This document shows, one piece after another, positions 1 to 5,423 of a DNA stretch of 5,757 nt. Made by a program: the position numbers and the translations under genes. The notes below the pieces were generated by a model that was given only the letters and a program-made list of their open reading frames with translations, ran no database searches and had not been told where the DNA came from. The DNA lies in NCBI GenBank assembly GCA_023416195.1, contig JAEZID010000400.1, forward strand, positions 1 to 5,757, in the 5' to 3' direction. Numbering within the stretch: position 1 is the stretch's first letter; each line of letters starts with the position of its first letter. This DNA is from Pseudomonadota bacterium. GTDB taxonomy: Bacteria > Pseudomonadota > Alphaproteobacteria > Azospirillales > Azospirillaceae.

Positions 1-434
1 TCGATGTCCTCCTCCATGCAGTCGCCGACGAAGACCAGCGCGTTGACCTTCTGATTCTTGGTCTGCTTGATGCAATGGCCGAGCACGCGGGCGATCTGCG
101 TCTGCCCGGCCATGCAGCCGACTGCGGTCATCCGCCGCAGCAGATCCTGGGAGTTGCCGATCCACGGGCTCGCCTGACATTCCCGGAACCCCCGGTAATA
201 GACGAGCTGGATGTCCAGCCCGCCCAGCGTCGAGGTCGCCTGGAACATCTCGCCCTGGATCTGGCAGGCGCGGTCCCAGGTGGGTTCGCGGCTGGCGGTG
301 GCGTCCATGGCGAACATCAGCCGCCCGCGCGCGCCCGTCGCCGTCCTCGGGATCGCCGCCACCTGTCTCAGGAAGGCGTCCACGTCGGCCTGCGAGGACC
401 GTTGCTGTGCCGGCAGTTGATCGCGCTCACCCAT
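1..434 (-). CDS. VWA (von Willebrand factor A) domain protein, partial (C-terminus beyond left edge)
   Basis: The first 144 residues are visible, starting at the ATG at 434-432 and running off the left edge without a stop. I read a VWA (Rossmann-like, metal-binding) fold. A hydrophobic strand leads into MFAMDATAS, giving a MIDAS-like D44-x-T46-x-S48. A MIDAS-type threonine is in AGQTQ (T112), and the strand ALVFVGD supplies D138. The first motif is DxTxS instead of the classical DxSxS, but Thr can keep the metal ligand. There is no signal peptide or membrane segment in the visible part, so it is probably cytoplasmic. Cysteines are frequent for its size (C57, C86, C107, C121, C139). Purine-rich GGGGGCGGGG lies just before the start. 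The gene is divergent from the pseudouridine synthase. VWA proteins usually mediate metal-dependent protein-protein contacts, often with ATPases or chaperones; the partner is not visible. Domain call fairly sure, specific role unknown. Confidence 0.8.
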   Translation of the reverse strand, partial: MGERDQLPAQQRSSQADVDAFLRQVAAIPRTATGARGRLMFAMDATASREPTWDRACQIQGEMFQATSTLGGLDIQLVYYRGFRECQASPWIGNSQDLLRRMTAVGCMAGQTQIARVLGHCIKQTKNQKVNALVFVGDCMEEDI

Positions 435-448
435 CGCCCCGCCCCCAA

Positions 449-470
449 TCTCAACAAGCTTTCAACAAGC
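449..470. repeat. 11-bp direct tandem repeat upstream of the VWA gene
   Basis: TCTCAACAAGC (449-459) is followed directly by TTTCAACAAGC (460-470), 10 of 11 bases identical. The period is close to one DNA helical turn, so two copies would present the same face of the helix. It lies 15-36 bp upstream of the VWA start codon. It could be a protein-binding site or simply a short duplication. No known regulator motif is recognised. Confidence 0.55.
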
Positions 471-531
471 CTTCAGCTTGAGAAGATGGACCGCCCCGCG
501 CGCCCGGTCGAGTATGCCCATGGTTCACACT

Positions 532-576
532 CCATTTGAGAACGGGCCATTTGAGAACGGGCGATTCGGGAACAGG
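532..576. repeat. 15-bp tandem repeat, two perfect copies plus one degenerate copy
   Basis: CCATTTGAGAACGGG occurs at 532-546 and again at 547-561. A third unit, CGATTCGGGAACAGG, follows at 562-576 with 11 of 15 positions matching. The array sits 56-100 bp upstream of the preferred start of the RluA-type gene. Because 15 is a multiple of three, the repeat keeps a spurious reading frame open (LRTGH-LRTGD), which creates the apparent upstream TTG start of that gene. Confidence 0.8.
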
Positions 577-631
577 CCGGCGCGGGGGCGGGTTCCTTGA
601 CCCCGCCTCTTGCCCATGCTTCGTTGCCGGG

Positions 632-1333
632 ATGACCCCCACGCCGCCCCCGGCCTTGACCCCGGCCGCCCTCCGCTCCCGCATCCTGCACGAGGATCCC
701 GACGTCTTCGTGATCGACAAACCGGCGGGCCTCGCCGTGCACAAGGCCGGGAAGATCACCGACCACCTCGACCTCTACCTGCCCCACCTCGCCGGGGAGG
801 ACGGCGTGCCGCCCCGGCTGGCGCACCGGCTGGACCGCGACACGGCGGGCTGCCTCGTGCTGGGGCGCTCGCCCTGGGCGCTGAAGCGGCTCGGCGACAT
901 GTTCGCGGCCGGGCATGTGGAGAAGACCTACTGGGCGGTCAGCGAGGGCATCCCGGAGGAACCCGAGGGGACCATCGATCACCCGCTGCTGAAGCTGGTC
1001 GTCCCCGGCTCCTGGAACATCGTGACGCACCCGACCGGCCAGCCGGCGCTCACCGACTACCGCGTGCTGGGCACCGGCAACGGCCGGGCTTGGCTGGAGC
1101 TGAAGCCGCGCACCGGGCGCACCCACCAGCTTCGCGTGCACTGCGCCGCCATCGGCTGCCCTCTGCTGGGCGAGCCCTATTACGGCCCCGCGCGCATCCC
1201 GCCCGGCAACCTTCACCTGCTGGCGCGTTCGGTGTCCTTCACGCTGGCCTTCGACCGGGAACCGGTGGCCGCCCTCGCCCCGCCCCCGCCGCACATGCGC
1301 GCCGCGCTGGCGGCCTGCGGGTGGGACGGCTGA
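632..1333 (+). CDS. RluA-family pseudouridine synthase (no S4 domain)
   Basis: This enzyme isomerises specific uridines to pseudouridine in rRNA and/or tRNA in the cytoplasm. The 233-residue product is close in size to the short RluA type and lacks an N-terminal S4 RNA-binding domain, unlike RluC and RluD. Family motifs appear in order: IDKPAGLAVH (about 28-37), the catalytic loop HRLDRDTAG (65-73) with the expected catalytic Asp D68, EKTYWA (97-102, Y100), GRTHQLRVH (162-170) followed by GCPLLGEPYYG, and the late LHLLA. The ATG at 632 is preferred: it precedes the conserved domain by about 20 residues, whereas the open frame back to TTG 536 consists of tandem repeat and GC-rich low complexity. 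No strong ribosome-binding site is visible (GCCGGG abuts the ATG). The TGA stop lies 6 bp from the convergent BMP gene. The exact target (23S U746 / tRNA U32 as in E. coli RluA, or another site) cannot be told, so I give no symbol. Family assignment is secure. Confidence 0.95.
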   Translation: MTPTPPPALTPAALRSRILHEDPDVFVIDKPAGLAVHKAGKITDHLDLYLPHLAGEDGVPPRLAHRLDRDTAGCLVLGRSPWALKRLGDMFAAGHVEKTYWAVSEGIPEEPEGTIDHPLLKLVVPGSWNIVTHPTGQPALTDYRVLGTGNGRAWLELKPRTGRTHQLRVHCAAIGCPLLGEPYYGPARIPPGNLHLLARSVSFTLAFDREPVAALAPPPPHMRAALAACGWDG

Positions 1334-1339
1334 GCGGCC

Positions 1340-2473
1340 CTACCGCCCGACCTCGGTGACGCCGTCGGCCAGCCACACCATGCGGTCGAGCGCCGGATCG
1401 GCGCTGGCGATGGTCTTGCCCTTGGCCAGCACGGTGCGGCCGGTGTTGTCCACGATCGGTCCCCGGAACACCGCCGCGTTGCCGTTGGCGAGCTGCATGC
1501 GCGCCGCGTCGGCGTGCGCCCGCGCCTCCACCCCCACGGCCGGGCCGTAGGCGGTGTTCCGGACGAAGCCTGCCCCGAAGCCGCCCTGCCGCTGGCGCTT
1601 CCACGGCTTGCCGGCGGCCACCATGGAGACCGTGTCGGCGTAGGCGCGGCCCCAGTCCCATTCCGCGCCCGTCAGGAACCCCTGCGGCGCGATGGCCGAC
1701 AGGTCGGTGTGCACGCCGCAGCACAGGAGTCCGTGGGACTCCGCCACCTCGCAGACCGGACGCGGCGCATCGACGTGGGCGGCCAGGACGTCCACCCCCC
1801 CGGCGGCCAGCCCGCGCGCCGCCTCGGCCACCGCTTCCGGCGGCGCACCCTCGCCGACGAAGGCCACCCGCACCGTCACGGCGGAATCGGCCCGCCGCGC
1901 ACCCAGCGCGAAGGCGTTCACACAACGCAGCACCGCCGGCGCAGCGTGGGAGGCAACCATGCCTATGGCCTTGGCCCGGCTGGCGTAGCCCGCGACGATG
2001 CCGGAAATGTGCTGCGCCTCGTCCAGAAACCCTTCGTAGAAGCCGACGTTCATCGGCAGCCGGTCCTCGTCCAGGGGAGCGCCGCAGAACAGGAAGGCGG
2101 CGTCGCGGTTCGCGTCGGCCTGGGCCAGCAGGCTGGGCAGCGCCTCACCACCGGGCGCGGTCACGAAGACGACCCGGCACCCCTTCTCATTGACCAGTTC
2201 CTCGGCCGCGGCGGCGAGATGGCCGGCCGCGTCCTCGCGCTCCTCGATCCGGATGCCCGGCAGCGCGGCCAGCGCGCGAACCGCCTCGGCGTGGGCCTGG
2301 TTGTAGCCGAAGTCCGTCCGGTTTCCCCCGTAGAGGACACCGACGCCGACCTGCGCGATCTCCGGCGCGCTTCCAGCCGGTGCGTTGCCCCACGCGTTGG
2401 GGGTCGCCAGCAACACCGACGCCGCCCCGAAAGCCTTGAGCACCCCCCGGCGGTTTGGAAAGATTTTGGTCAT
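1340..2473 (-). CDS. BMP/PnrA-family solute-binding protein with Tat signal peptide
   Basis: Periplasmic solute-binding protein of the BMP family (Pfam Bmp, COG1744), whose known members bind purine nucleosides or related ligands for ABC importers. The 377-residue product begins with a twin-arginine signal: NRRGVLKAF (R8-R9), a hydrophobic stretch, and likely cleavage after AWG (27-29). No lipobox cysteine is present, so it should be soluble, unlike the lipoprotein PnrA. Family signs are DFGYN (54-58, the ligand-contact region of BMP proteins), a GVDVLAAH strand (226-233), and a C-terminal lobe with HTDLSAIAPQG followed by EWDWGRAY (271-278). Start chosen at ATG 2473: a GGAGG lies 5 nt upstream and a -10-like TATAGT sits inside the longer frame that reaches back to TTG 2527. 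No permease or ATPase gene lies beside it, so either its transporter is elsewhere or it has a sensing or enzyme-like role. Ligand unknown. Confidence 0.92.
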   Translation of the reverse strand: MTKIFPNRRGVLKAFGAASVLLATPNAWGNAPAGSAPEIAQVGVGVLYGGNRTDFGYNQAHAEAVRALAALPGIRIEEREDAAGHLAAAAEELVNEKGCRVVFVTAPGGEALPSLLAQADANRDAAFLFCGAPLDEDRLPMNVGFYEGFLDEAQHISGIVAGYASRAKAIGMVASHAAPAVLRCVNAFALGARRADSAVTVRVAFVGEGAPPEAVAEAARGLAAGGVDVLAAHVDAPRPVCEVAESHGLLCCGVHTDLSAIAPQGFLTGAEWDWGRAYADTVSMVAAGKPWKRQRQGGFGAGFVRNTAYGPAVGVEARAHADAARMQLANGNAAVFRGPIVDNTGRTVLAKGKTIASADPALDRMVWLADGVTEVGR

Positions 2474-2478
2474 GGCCG

Positions 2479-2483
2479 CCTCC
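2479..2483 (-). promoter_or_regulatory. Ribosome-binding site that fixes the BMP-gene start
   Basis: A consensus GGAGG on the minus strand lies 5 nt before the ATG at 2473. It is placed correctly for this ATG and overlaps the alternative ATG four codons upstream, so the downstream start is favoured. This also puts the twin-arginine motif at residues 8-9, as usual for Tat signals. Confidence 0.75.
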
Positions 2484-2494
2484 ATTATCGGGGG

Positions 2495-2523
2495 ACTATA
2501 CCCTTCGGCGGCGGCTGGACCAA
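2495..2523 (-). promoter_or_regulatory. Candidate sigma-70-type promoter of the BMP gene
   Basis: On the minus strand TTGGTC (2523-2518) is followed after 17 bp by TATAGT (2500-2495). The -10 matches the TATAAT consensus at 5 of 6 positions; the -35 matches TTGACA only at its first three bases. Transcription would start near 2488, leaving a leader of about 15 nt that just covers the GGAGG. The 60-bp gap to the upstream small gene makes an own promoter plausible. This is motif reading only. Confidence 0.4.
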
Positions 2524-2533
2524 ACAAATCGCC

Positions 2534-2809
2534 TCAAATCCGTCCCCACGGCCCGGCGCGCCGGTTCTGTGGGAACCGCCAGACGCGTGACGGGGGCGGC
2601 ACGTCGATGGGCGCGGGCCGCCATTCCACCGGTGGCGGATCGACCCGGTCGGCGAAGCGGCGGGCCAGGGTCAGCACGGCGCAGACCACCAGCGAAGCCG
2701 CCACCAGCATCCCCAGCGGCTGCTGGGTCAGGTCCAGGACCGACCACGCCGCCGCTTCGGCATGAGCCTGGGTTTGAAGATGGGCGAAACACTCGATGCA
2801 GTCGGACAC
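2534..2809 (-). CDS. Small single-pass membrane protein with N-terminal CxxC, function unknown
   Basis: I do not recognise this 91-residue protein. It starts MSDCIECF, placing a CxxC pair at C4 and C7. Next come about 25 polar residues, then a single hydrophobic helix (about 31-49, PLGMLVAASLVVCAVLTLA) followed by RRFADR, and a proline- and arginine-rich tail with four Trp. By the positive-inside rule the basic tail would be cytoplasmic and the CxxC end periplasmic. Codons are strongly G/C at third positions, as in the neighbours, which supports a real gene. GTG 2809 is preferred because AAGGGAG lies 5 nt upstream; GTG 2827 in the same frame has no such signal and GTG 2815 is too close to it. 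It follows the SGNH gene by 84 bp and precedes the BMP gene by 60 bp on the same strand, so it may be the last gene of the MBOAT-SGNH transcript or stand alone. CxxC could bind metal or act in redox; this is inference. Confidence 0.6.
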   Translation of the reverse strand: MSDCIECFAHLQTQAHAEAAAWSVLDLTQQPLGMLVAASLVVCAVLTLARRFADRVDPPPVEWRPAPIDVPPPSRVWRFPQNRRAGPWGRI

Positions 2810-2893
2810 GGGCACTCCCTTCCCCACCGTCGGCCTGAGTCCAGGCTAGCGGGGTTGGGCGCCGCCGTGCGGCGACAAGGATGAGACCGGCCG
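2810..2893 (-). other. Short intergenic gap with two GC-rich hairpins, no clear terminator
   Basis: Behind the SGNH gene stop, CGCCGC (2860-2865) and GCGGCG (2869-2874) can form a 6-bp stem with a 3-nt loop. A second inverted repeat is GCCTG (2833-2837) with CAGGC (2842-2846). Neither is followed by a T-run in the minus direction, so they do not make a standard intrinsic terminator. They could slow transcription or protect the 3' end of the MBOAT-SGNH message. No convincing promoter for the small downstream gene is seen. Confidence 0.35.
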
Positions 2894-3970
2894 TCAGGAG
2901 AGGGGGGTGCGCCGAACCGGTGCCACCAACAGGCGCCACGCCCCTTCGGGGTCGTCCCGCCGCTCCCGCATCGCCACGCTCAGCGACCGCCCGATCCAGT
3001 CGGCGATCCCGACGCGGTAATGCAGGCTGTCCCAGTAGTTGGTGTCCTCCGTGGTGATGCGGGAGGCGAAGCGGAAATCCACCACGGCGGCCCCGTGCGC
3101 CGCCCCGATGCGGGCAATGCGGTCCTTGCACTCCTGCTCCCGCGCCGCGAGGGCGGAACCCGGCTGCGGCAGCGCCGCGACGTGCACCGGCATGAAGGCC
3201 AGGATCGGCTGCGTCCCGGCCGGCAGTCGGTCGACCAGCTCCTCCAGCCAGTCCAGCGCGGGATAGCGCCAGCCCTGCCGCTCCGCCTCGCCGGGGACAT
3301 AGGGGGGATCGACCGGCACGACGGCCGTCTTCGGCCCGCCCCAGATCATCGGCTCGACCTTGGTCCAATCCCACTCGGACTCCGGCGGCACGAAGCGTTC
3401 GTAGCCGTCCGGCCCCAGGCGCGGCGGGCGCAGGCCCAGATGGTATTCGACCAGCCGCCCGGCGATCTCCAGCGTCTTGCCATTCAGCAGATAGGCCAGA
3501 TCGTTCCAGCGGTCGTCGTCGTACATCCACGGCGGAAAAGGCCGGAAGGTCAGGCGCTGGGTGTCGGCGTCCGGCTCGCACCACACGCGGTCGATGCCGA
3601 AGACCACCGTGCGCGGGGCCGGTACCGTGCGCAGAAACAGGTCGGCGATGCGGTACTGCTCCCACGCCGTCGCGCTGTTCATGGCGAGGTTGGCGAAGCG
3701 CCCGCCGAACAGCTCGTCCAGTTGCGCCGGCCGCAGCAGCCGCGAGGTCGAGGTGCCGAAGACCGCGCTGTCGAATTTCCCGCTGCGCACCAGCCCCGGA
3801 TAAAGGAAGCGCTGGTTGTCGTCCATCATCGGCCGCTCGATGGGCGGCGAGAAGGGCACGTTGTCGTAGGGATCGATCAGCAGCACGAACAGGAACAGCG
3901 CCGCGACCAGTCCCCCGGCGGTCAGCAGCAGCGTCTTCACGAAGCCGGCCCAGGTCTGAGGTTTTCTCAT
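2894..3970 (-). CDS. Membrane-anchored SGNH/GDSL-like protein, putative partner of the MBOAT acyltransferase
   Basis: 358 residues. An N-terminal membrane helix (about 14-33) is followed by a large domain, expected to be periplasmic. The domain has SGNH-hydrolase features: a strand leading into FGTSTSRL (71-78), where S74 is the likely nucleophile in place of GDS; Asn in FANLAMN (N94 or N98) as a possible oxyanion-hole residue; and a C-terminal DSLH with D314 and H317 completing the Ser-His-Asp set. This order (Ser first, DxxH last) is that of DltD and classical SGNH enzymes; AlgJ and AlgX carry their DxH before the Ser. The ATG at 3970 lies 10 bp after the MBOAT stop, with GAGGG overlapping that stop as ribosome-binding site, so the two genes are probably translationally linked. 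Likely role: accept an acyl group delivered by the MBOAT and pass it to an envelope or secreted glycan, or hydrolyse such esters. Fold call is motif-based; the substrate is unknown. Confidence 0.8.
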   Translation of the reverse strand: MRKPQTWAGFVKTLLLTAGGLVAALFLFVLLIDPYDNVPFSPPIERPMMDDNQRFLYPGLVRSGKFDSAVFGTSTSRLLRPAQLDELFGGRFANLAMNSATAWEQYRIADLFLRTVPAPRTVVFGIDRVWCEPDADTQRLTFRPFPPWMYDDDRWNDLAYLLNGKTLEIAGRLVEYHLGLRPPRLGPDGYERFVPPESEWDWTKVEPMIWGGPKTAVVPVDPPYVPGEAERQGWRYPALDWLEELVDRLPAGTQPILAFMPVHVAALPQPGSALAAREQECKDRIARIGAAHGAAVVDFRFASRITTEDTNYWDSLHYRVGIADWIGRSLSVAMRERRDDPEGAWRLLVAPVRRTPLS

Positions 3971-3977
3971 CGCCCGG

Positions 3978-3982
3978 CCCTC
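3978..3982 (-). promoter_or_regulatory. Ribosome-binding site of the SGNH gene, overlapping the MBOAT stop codon
   Basis: GAGGG on the minus strand shares its first two bases with the TGA of the upstream MBOAT gene (3983-3981) and lies 7 nt before the ATG at 3970. This arrangement favours termination-reinitiation and matched output of the two proteins. Confidence 0.6.
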
Positions 3983-5366
3983 AGAACTGGAAATAGATGA
4001 AGTTGATGGGCTGACCCTTGCCGACCTCCAGCAGGCAGACCACCGCCACCACGGCGAAGGCCGCCGCCACGGCCCGGCGCGGCTTCAGCAGCTCGTCCAC
4101 GAAGGCGAGGCTGGTCGGCCCCAGCACCGACACGGCGAAGGCGGCCGCCATCAGCAGCGGCTTCTGCAACCCGCCGCCGAAGCCGCCCGCCCCGCCCATC
4201 CCGGCCAGCATGTTGCCCGCCACCGTGAAATCCGGCGCGCGGAACAGCACCCAGCCCGCCACCACGAACAGCATGGTCAGCAGCCACGCCGCCGGCACCG
4301 GCATCGGCTTCTTGATTATTTTTCTCAGGGGGCCCTGCCACACATGGCAGACGATCAGCCCCACGCCATGGATCAGCCCCCAGGCCACGAAGGTCCAGGC
4401 CGCCCCGTGCCACAGCCCACACAGTCCCATGGTCGCCATCGTCGCCAGCACGTAGCGCCCGAAACCGGCCTTGCTGCCGCCCAGCGGGATGTACAGATAG
4501 TCGCGCAGATACCGCGACAGCGTCATATGCCAGCGCCGCCAGAAGTCGCGCACCGACAGCGCCTTGTACGGCGCGTCGAAGTTCATGGGCAGCCGGATGC
4601 CGAACAGCAGCGCAATGCCCAGCGCCATTTCCGTGTAGGCGGAAAAATCGAAGAACAGCTGAAAGCTGAAGGCCAGCGCCCCCGTCCAGGCCTCGCCGAA
4701 ACCCAGAACCCCGCTCCCCGCCCCGGCAAAGATCGGGTCGGCCACGCGCGCCAGCGGATCGGCCAGCAGCACCTTCTTGGCGAAGCCCAGGATGAACAGG
4801 GCCAGCCCCTTGCCGAACCGCTCGGCGAAGCCCGACCGCAGCGGATCGTCGGCCAGCTGCGGGATCAGCTCGTTGTGGCGGACGATGGGGCCGGCGACCA
4901 GATGCGGAAAGAAGAAGACGAACAGGCAGAAGCCGCGCAACGGGTAGGTCGGCACCCGGCCCCGCCGCAAATCCACGAGATAGGAGATCAGCTCGAACGT
5001 GAAGAAGCTGATGCCGATGGGCAGCAGCACGTCGCTGCGCGGCAAGTCCGCCCCCACCAGCGCCGACAGGCTGTCCATGAAGAAGTTGGCGTATTTGAAC
5101 CAGCCGAGGATGGCCAGGTTCACCACCACCCCCGCCGTCACGATCCACGACACCGGCCAGCGCCGGTACACATGCGCCAGCGCCCAGGTCGCCAGCGTCT
5201 GGCCCAGCAGCAGCGGCACGAACCGCACGTCCCACCAGCCGTAGAAGACCACGGAGGCGATGACCATCACCCACTCGCGCGCCGCTTCCCGCCGCGCCAC
5301 GGCGTAGAAAAGAATCAGAACGGCCGGCAGAAAACCAAGCAAGAAGGCTTGCGAGTGGAACAGCAT
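3981..5366 (-). CDS. MBOAT-family membrane O-acyltransferase (AlgI/DltB type)
   Basis: Polytopic inner-membrane protein of 461 residues, the usual size for the family. Bacterial AlgI/DltB-type MBOATs move acetyl or other acyl groups from a cytoplasmic donor across the membrane for modification of polysaccharides. Signs: the typical start MLFHSQAFLLGFLP; many hydrophobic helices through the length; YLVDLRRG (129-136); FFFPHLVAGPIVRH (151-164); FDFSAYTEMALGIALLFG (239-256); RRWHMTLSRYLRDYLYIPLGG with H280; and GLWHGAAWTFVAWGLIHG with H320, equivalent to the essential His of the family. It ends exactly in FIYFQF (456-461), an FxYxxF motif. ATG 5366 is chosen because family members begin here; GTG 5420 in the same frame adds 18 hydrophilic, non-family residues. 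The ribosome-binding site is weak (GGGG 12 nt upstream). The SGNH partner follows after 10 bp. Acceptor polymer and acyl donor are not shown by context, so AlgI is not used as a symbol. Confidence 0.95.
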   Translation of the reverse strand: MLFHSQAFLLGFLPAVLILFYAVARREAAREWVMVIASVVFYGWWDVRFVPLLLGQTLATWALAHVYRRWPVSWIVTAGVVVNLAILGWFKYANFFMDSLSALVGADLPRSDVLLPIGISFFTFELISYLVDLRRGRVPTYPLRGFCLFVFFFPHLVAGPIVRHNELIPQLADDPLRSGFAERFGKGLALFILGFAKKVLLADPLARVADPIFAGAGSGVLGFGEAWTGALAFSFQLFFDFSAYTEMALGIALLFGIRLPMNFDAPYKALSVRDFWRRWHMTLSRYLRDYLYIPLGGSKAGFGRYVLATMATMGLCGLWHGAAWTFVAWGLIHGVGLIVCHVWQGPLRKIIKKPMPVPAAWLLTMLFVVAGWVLFRAPDFTVAGNMLAGMGGAGGFGGGLQKPLLMAAAFAVSVLGPTSLAFVDELLKPRRAVAAAFAVVAVVCLLEVGKGQPINFIYFQF

Positions 5367-5423
5367 GCGATGCGGCGACCCCGGTGCGGACTGGGCCGTC
5401 TTGATACACCGGAACGCCACGTT
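5367..5423 (-). other. 57-bp gap between the GIY-YIG gene and the MBOAT gene
   Basis: No strong promoter is recognisable in the minus direction; the best -10-like hexamer is TATCAA (5406-5401) without a matching -35. Just upstream, inside the last codons of the GIY-YIG-like gene, a CCCGGCCGGG palindrome (5438-5447) is followed by five T on the minus strand (5436-5432). Its stem is only about 3 bp once a loop is allowed, so it is at best a weak attenuator. Whether the MBOAT gene is cotranscribed with its upstream neighbour stays open. Confidence 0.3.

Larger units (their letters stand above)
435..631. promoter_or_regulatory. Divergent intergenic region (VWA gene / rluA-type gene) with two sets of tandem repeats
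   Basis: These 197 bp separate two divergently transcribed genes and must hold, or lie next to, both promoters. The left half carries an 11-bp direct repeat and a short inverted repeat (CAAGC 466-470, GCTTG 476-480, 5-nt loop). The right half carries a 15-bp tandem repeat. A TTCACA at 524-529 resembles a -35 box on the plus strand, but no convincing -10 follows at 16-18 bp, so I name no promoter. I see no credible small gene or RNA here. The in-frame extension of the pseudouridine synthase back to a TTG at 536 is low-complexity repeat sequence and unlikely to be translated. Confidence 0.5.

Noticed and set aside
536..631. N-terminal extension of the pseudouridine synthase from TTG 536
   Set aside because: The extra 32 codons are the 15-bp tandem repeat plus GC-rich sequence, without homology to the family, and the ATG at 632 fits the usual start of the domain.
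473..1294. 273-codon open frame on the minus strand across the pseudouridine synthase gene
   Set aside because: It is antisense to a gene with full family motifs; the product is Arg/Gly/Ala-rich without a recognisable domain, as expected from stop-poor GC-rich DNA.
1514..2590. 358-codon plus-strand frame opposite the BMP gene
   Set aside because: Arg/Gly/His-rich antisense shadow; the minus-strand frame has a Tat signal, ribosome-binding site and BMP motifs.
2860..2874. Intrinsic terminator behind the SGNH gene
   Set aside because: The 6-bp GC stem has no T-run after it in the direction of transcription (CCCAACCCC follows).
2496..3665. 389-codon minus-strand frame across the SGNH gene and the small membrane gene
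   Set aside because: It is an out-of-frame shadow: low-complexity Arg/Gly/Ala composition, no domain, and it conflicts with the SGNH motifs and with the small gene in another frame.
3020..4000. 326-codon plus-strand frame opposite the SGNH gene, and the similar 362-codon frame at 4344-5432 opposite the MBOAT gene
   Set aside because: Both are antisense, Arg/Gln/His-rich and domain-free; they arise from the codon bias of the real genes.
3981..5366. Naming the MBOAT gene algI as part of an alginate cluster
   Set aside because: No alginate or other polysaccharide synthesis gene is visible and the SGNH partner has a catalytic order unlike AlgJ/AlgX, so only the family is claimed.
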